A stretch of 40,199 bases of DNA. Origin: Microcaldota archaeon. GTDB lineage: Archaea; Micrarchaeota; Micrarchaeia; Anstonellales; Bilamarchaeaceae. The stretch spans positions 1-40,199 of the forward strand of contig JACCLH010000004.1 in NCBI GenBank assembly GCA_013425375.1, in the 5' to 3' direction. Under the pieces are notes generated by a model, which was given only the letters and a program-made list of their open reading frames with translations, was not told the origin of the DNA and did not search any database. A program made the translations under genes and the position numbers. Below, in pieces: positions 36,587-40,199 of this stretch; position 1 is the first letter of the stretch, and each line of letters begins with the position of its first letter.

Positions 36587-37471
36587 TTGTTTGTAGCTGT
36601 TTTGTCTGATAAGCCTGAACTGAGGGAGCAGTTCTGCAGGCTTATGGGGAAGGAGACAGGGAGAGATGACCTGAGCTTCTATTCAGCAAGCCATGAGGGC
36701 CGCACCTTGACACTGATCGAACCGACGCTTTATCCTGAGAAGATACAGCCCCTGCTTTATTCGCTCTCTATGGCGGATTGCGCAGTGGTGCTGGTGGACG
36801 CGCTGACCCCGAAGGTTGGCGAGATAATCGTGGCGCTGAACGCCATGAGGATAGAGAAGGGCATCATAGTGTCTTCTGCCCAGCTTCCGCTCGCAGGCAC
36901 GGTCCTTGACAAGTACGGGAAGGCAGCTGATATGGATGCGGCGAAGCGGATGCTGCTGGCCATCCAACGCGATGCGGCCGGAGAAAACGCCATGGCGCTC
37001 GTGGACAAATCCTTTGCGGTCAAATCGGTCGGGAACGTGGCGCTGGGCGCTGTGAAGTCAGGGAGCATAAAGAAGCACGAGAAGCTCTTCCTGCTGCCTT
37101 CGAAGAAGGAGATCGAGGTCAGGAGCATACAGATAAGCGATGCGGATGCAGAGGAGGCGGCTGCAGGCTCCAGGTTCGGCATGGCCTACAAGGGCGAGCT
37201 GCTGGAGCGGGGCGTGCTGGTGCCGCTGAGGAACGAGTTCCAGGTCGAGAACGTGGTGAACGGCAGGTTCAACAGGAGCCCGTTCTTCAAGGACGAGCTG
37301 AAAGGCAGGATACACGCATATACCAACATGCAGTTCGTGGAGGGCATGGTGACCGACAACGACCTCACGCTGTCGCAGCCGCTGGCTTTCGAGAAAGGCG
37401 AAATCATACTGGTGGTCGATGCGAGCAACCAGAAACTCAGGATAGCAGGGACGTTCCAAAGCAAATGGTGA
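36587..37471 (+). CDS. EF-Tu/SelB-like protein with degenerate GTPase domain (no P-loop)
   Basis: Translation-factor-like domain order (CAVVLVDALTPKVGEIIVALNAM, FAVKSVGNVALGAVKSGSIKKHEKLFLLPSKKEIEVRSIQ...GSRFGMAYKG) but no GxxxxGK[ST]; TTG start. Confidence 0.7.
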   Translation: MFVAVLSDKPELREQFCRLMGKETGRDDLSFYSASHEGRTLTLIEPTLYPEKIQPLLYSLSMADCAVVLVDALTPKVGEIIVALNAMRIEKGIIVSSAQLPLAGTVLDKYGKAADMDAAKRMLLAIQRDAAGENAMALVDKSFAVKSVGNVALGAVKSGSIKKHEKLFLLPSKKEIEVRSIQISDADAEEAAAGSRFGMAYKGELLERGVLVPLRNEFQVENVVNGRFNRSPFFKDELKGRIHAYTNMQFVEGMVTDNDLTLSQPLAFEKGEIILVVDASNQKLRIAGTFQSKW

Positions 37472-37478
37472 CCAGCGC

Positions 37479-37985
37479 ATGAAGCCGGAAGCCTACCAGA
37501 AACAGCTCATCATTTATCTCAACAACAAGTCCTATGGCCAGGCATATGACCTGGCCAGGCAGTATCTCGCTGAATATCCGGATGACATGGTGGCGCATTT
37601 CCTGCTGGCGAAATCAGCGTTGTGGGCGGAGAAATACGAGGAAGCGGCCCTGGAGGCGCGGAAGGCTTTCAACCTGGCCAGGAACGAGGCTGACATGGTG
37701 ATGTGCGCGGTACATGCCTGCATAGCCTATTACAGGCTCCAGCAGTACGGCAAGGGGTTCGAGCTCCTGAAGTCCCTGGAGAGCGTGCGGACATGCGAGG
37801 AGACCGAGCAGCTGGCCTTCCTGTTCAGCCTGGCCATTGGCAATGATTGGGAGGCAAGAAGGCATTTCGATTCCATGATGAACATAGACAGCGATGCTGC
37901 CATGGGGTTCCTGCAGGAGGTCGCTGAGGGAGCCCAGATAGATTATGAGAAGCTGGTCAGGAAGACAGACAGGATAACCTACTAA
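37479..37985 (+). CDS. TPR-like repeat protein
   Basis: 168 aa; helical repeats (YGQAYDLARQYLAEYPDDMVAHFLLAKSALWAEKYEEAALEARKAFNLA). Confidence 0.6.
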   Translation: MKPEAYQKQLIIYLNNKSYGQAYDLARQYLAEYPDDMVAHFLLAKSALWAEKYEEAALEARKAFNLARNEADMVMCAVHACIAYYRLQQYGKGFELLKSLESVRTCEETEQLAFLFSLAIGNDWEARRHFDSMMNIDSDAAMGFLQEVAEGAQIDYEKLVRKTDRITY

Positions 37986-38213
37986 CTAGGTGGTTTTCGG
38001 TCCCTTTAGACGCTGGAAGAAGCCGCGGACCGCGCCGCCGATGCTCCCTTTCACACCGTTTATAAGGGCCTTGAGCTCTGGTTTTCCCATCATCTGGTCC
38101 TGTGACATGCCTCTTTGGCCCAGGCTGGATGCGAGTCTTGACACCTGCTTCTGCGTTTCTTCACTGGATAGCTCCTCTTTCGGGCCTCCTTTGAATGCAG
38201 CGGATGGTGACAT
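37986..38213 (-). CDS. Small hypothetical protein
   Basis: 75 aa ORF immediately downstream of the translin-like gene on the same strand. Confidence 0.5.
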   Translation of the reverse strand: MSPSAAFKGGPKEELSSEETQKQVSRLASSLGQRGMSQDQMMGKPELKALINGVKGSIGGAVRGFFQRLKGPKTT

Positions 38214-38222
38214 AGGGATTCC

Positions 38223-38774
38223 TCAAAGCAGTTCTCCTCTGGCCTGCTCTATCTGGTGCCTTGCGACGTCCTGCTTCTTGCGGAACTCAGGCAGGATGGC
38301 GTTGGAGAACCTCAATGGGAGGAGCTCGTCGTATATCTCCTCCATCATCTTGAAATAGAACTCAGCCTCATGCTTGTTGCCGCGGCGGAGGGACTCATAC
38401 ATCTCCCTTTTCAGCTCGCCCGTCGCGTCAAGCAGGCCGAGGAGGTAGGGGATCTCCGGGACCTTGAGCTTGGCATAGCTGGGTATCTTCTTGAGCTCTA
38501 TGGCAGAGAGGACTATCTGCGCCTCGGCATACTCCTGGTAGATATGGTTGAGCTGGCCAGGGAACTGCTCGGCATAGGGCGCGAGCTCCTTGAGCGCGTC
38601 TTCTGCCTCCTTGAGATGAACCTTTGCGGTCTTCATCTCATAGGCGTGCATGGCCTTTATGGCATTGGAGCACGAGCGGACCACCTTGCGGTTCTCTGCG
38701 AGGACGATGTCGAGCTTCGCCTCCTTATCTGAGAGCATCTTCGCTATCTTGTTTATGCCGATATCGAGCGTCAT
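38223..38774 (-). CDS. Translin-family protein (archaeal)
   Basis: All-helical: ENRKVVRSCSNAIKAMHA...IYQEYAEAQIVLSAIELKKIPSY...YLLGLLDATGELKREMYESLRRGN. Confidence 0.75.
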   Translation of the reverse strand: MTLDIGINKIAKMLSDKEAKLDIVLAENRKVVRSCSNAIKAMHAYEMKTAKVHLKEAEDALKELAPYAEQFPGQLNHIYQEYAEAQIVLSAIELKKIPSYAKLKVPEIPYLLGLLDATGELKREMYESLRRGNKHEAEFYFKMMEEIYDELLPLRFSNAILPEFRKKQDVARHQIEQARGELL

Positions 38775-38824
38775 GGATAAAAGATGCTGGGGAGGATTAA
38801 AAAACTAGCCTTGGAAAGCCATCC

Positions 38825-39514
38825 ATGCACGTTGTACTATCTATAGGCGGAAGCTCGATAATACCAGAAGGGAAACCTGACATCGCTTTTCTGAAGGCCA
38901 TGGCCCTGACGATAAAGAAGAGCAAGAACAGTTTCGGCATCCTGTGCGGCGGGGGAACCGTCGCGAGGACCTATGCGGCAGCCGCAAGGGAGCTGGGCGC
39001 TGGGGAATACGAGGCTGATTCCATAGCCATAACATCGACACGGCAGAACGCCCAGCTCGTGATGGCTGCGCTCGCTGGCGCTGGGGTGGATGTTTACAGG
39101 AGGGTGTTGACGGATTTCGAGGATGCGAAAGGCCCTGCGCGCGACAACAAGGTGGTCGTGATGGGAGGGACCATCCCTGGAATAACCACTGACACTGATT
39201 CAGTGCTGCTGGCAGAGGCCATCGGAGCGCAGAGGCTGGTGAACATAAGCAATGTGGACGCAGTGTATGACTCCGACCCGCGCAAGAACCCTTCTGCGAA
39301 GAAGTTCCAGAAGATGGCCTACGACGAGCTGATAGGGCTCGCGGCGTCCAGCGACAAGAGGATGGCCGGAACGAATTTCATATTTGACATGCTCGCCTGC
39401 AGATTGATAGCGCGCTCCAGGATAGAGACGCACTTCGTATCCTTCAGGAAGATGGCTGACGTCGAGAATGCGATAGAAGGGAAGAAGCACAACGGGACTG
39501 TCGTCAGCTCTTGA
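38825..39514 (+). CDS. pyrH: Uridylate (UMP) kinase, archaeal type
   Basis: MHVVLSIGGSSIIPEGKPD, GILCGGGTVARTYAAAARELGA, GTIPGITTDTDSVLLAEAIGAQRLVNISNVDAVYDSDPRKNPSAKKF. Confidence 0.93.
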   Translation: MHVVLSIGGSSIIPEGKPDIAFLKAMALTIKKSKNSFGILCGGGTVARTYAAAARELGAGEYEADSIAITSTRQNAQLVMAALAGAGVDVYRRVLTDFEDAKGPARDNKVVVMGGTIPGITTDTDSVLLAEAIGAQRLVNISNVDAVYDSDPRKNPSAKKFQKMAYDELIGLAASSDKRMAGTNFIFDMLACRLIARSRIETHFVSFRKMADVENAIEGKKHNGTVVSS

Positions 39515-40199
39515 TGTACTTGCCCACTTCCTTGTCAGGCAGGGTTATGCACTTCTTGGCCTTCACCGTGACATAGGATATCTCCACGTTCTCCTGCTGG
39601 AGCTTCTCCTCCTGGGTTTTGCGGAGCGCGTCCACGCAGAGCTTTATGGATTCGTCCAGCGTGAGCTTCTCGTCGTACTTGGCCTCCAGGAGCTCGTCAA
39701 CCTCTTTCTTGTTTGCCCCGATGGAATCTGCCTTGTAGGCTGTCATGGCACCGCTGGGCTCTGCTTCGAATAGCTTTGGGCCCAGGTCATCCACGCCGGC
39801 TATGAGCAATGATACGCCGAACGGCCTTATGCCACCGTATTGGGTGTATATCTGCATGAGGTCGCACACGCTCCTGGCGACGCTGTCCACGCTGGGCGCC
39901 TCGCTGTAGGTTATCCTGTGCCTCTGGGCATCCACCCTTGCGATGTCCACCAGGCGCCTGGCGTCTGCGATGAGTCCGCTGGCTGTGACGCAGACATGGC
40001 TGTCTATCTCGAAGACCTTTTTCAGGGATTCAGGCACGACCAGCTTGGAATGGATGGACTTGAATGCCACCAGTGCCACGCCCTCCTTTGAGGTTATGCC
40101 TATCGCCGTGGCTCCTCTCTTGACAGCCTCTTTGGCGTATTCCACCTGGAAAAGCCTGCCGTCAGGGCTGAAAACGGTTATCGCTCGGTCATATGCTTG
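39504..40199 (-). CDS. psmA: Proteasome alpha subunit, 5' end truncated by window edge
   Basis: AYDRAITVFSPDGRLFQVEYAKEAVKRGATAIGITSKEGVAL; the edge sequence translates in frame beyond the listed ORF start. Confidence 0.95.
   Translation of the reverse strand, partial: QAYDRAITVFSPDGRLFQVEYAKEAVKRGATAIGITSKEGVALVAFKSIHSKLVVPESLKKVFEIDSHVCVTASGLIADARRLVDIARVDAQRHRITYSEAPSVDSVARSVCDLMQIYTQYGGIRPFGVSLLIAGVDDLGPKLFEAEPSGAMTAYKADSIGANKKEVDELLEAKYDEKLTLDESIKLCVDALRKTQEEKLQQENVEISYVTVKAKKCITLPDKEVGKYIKS

Overview
The 40.2 kb window is archaeal chromosomal DNA. Supporting markers are TBP, RfcL, eL21, Rpo4, DUF655, a proteasome alpha subunit, archaeal UMP kinase, Pth2, type II Met-aminopeptidase, PurP and intron-containing tRNAs. 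DPANN/Micrarchaeota-like affinity is a guess and was not tested. Most genes are housekeeping. Recognised blocks include GlmU-like and GlmM enzymes, purP-uppS, a LeuA-family enzyme, asnA, Lhr, 2-oxoacid:ferredoxin oxidoreductase, a repair/replication cluster (Hef-like helicase, RfcL, XPD-like helicase with an intein in its P-loop), eS26/DUF1805, TBP, eL21-rpoF-DUF655, a Hanks-type kinase, archaemetzincin, glnA, pyrH and psmA. Points most worth a second look: (1) a decayed tandem duplication at 1.57-6.02 kb carrying two lipoprotein-like paralogs and three related, uncharacterised minus-strand proteins; (2) a GC-rich, highly foldable region at 5772-5916 where the duplicated third gene would be expected; (3) a 22-codon ORF with 7 Leu codons directly upstream of the LeuA-family gene; (4) a tRNA-like gene with intervening sequences apparently in both the anticodon and T loops; (5) the two halves of the TBP gene sharing 83-bp and 35-bp blocks that appear identical; (6) serial stem-loops between tRNA-Val and a kinase gene. 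All calls come from reading the sequence by eye; no database search or folding was run.
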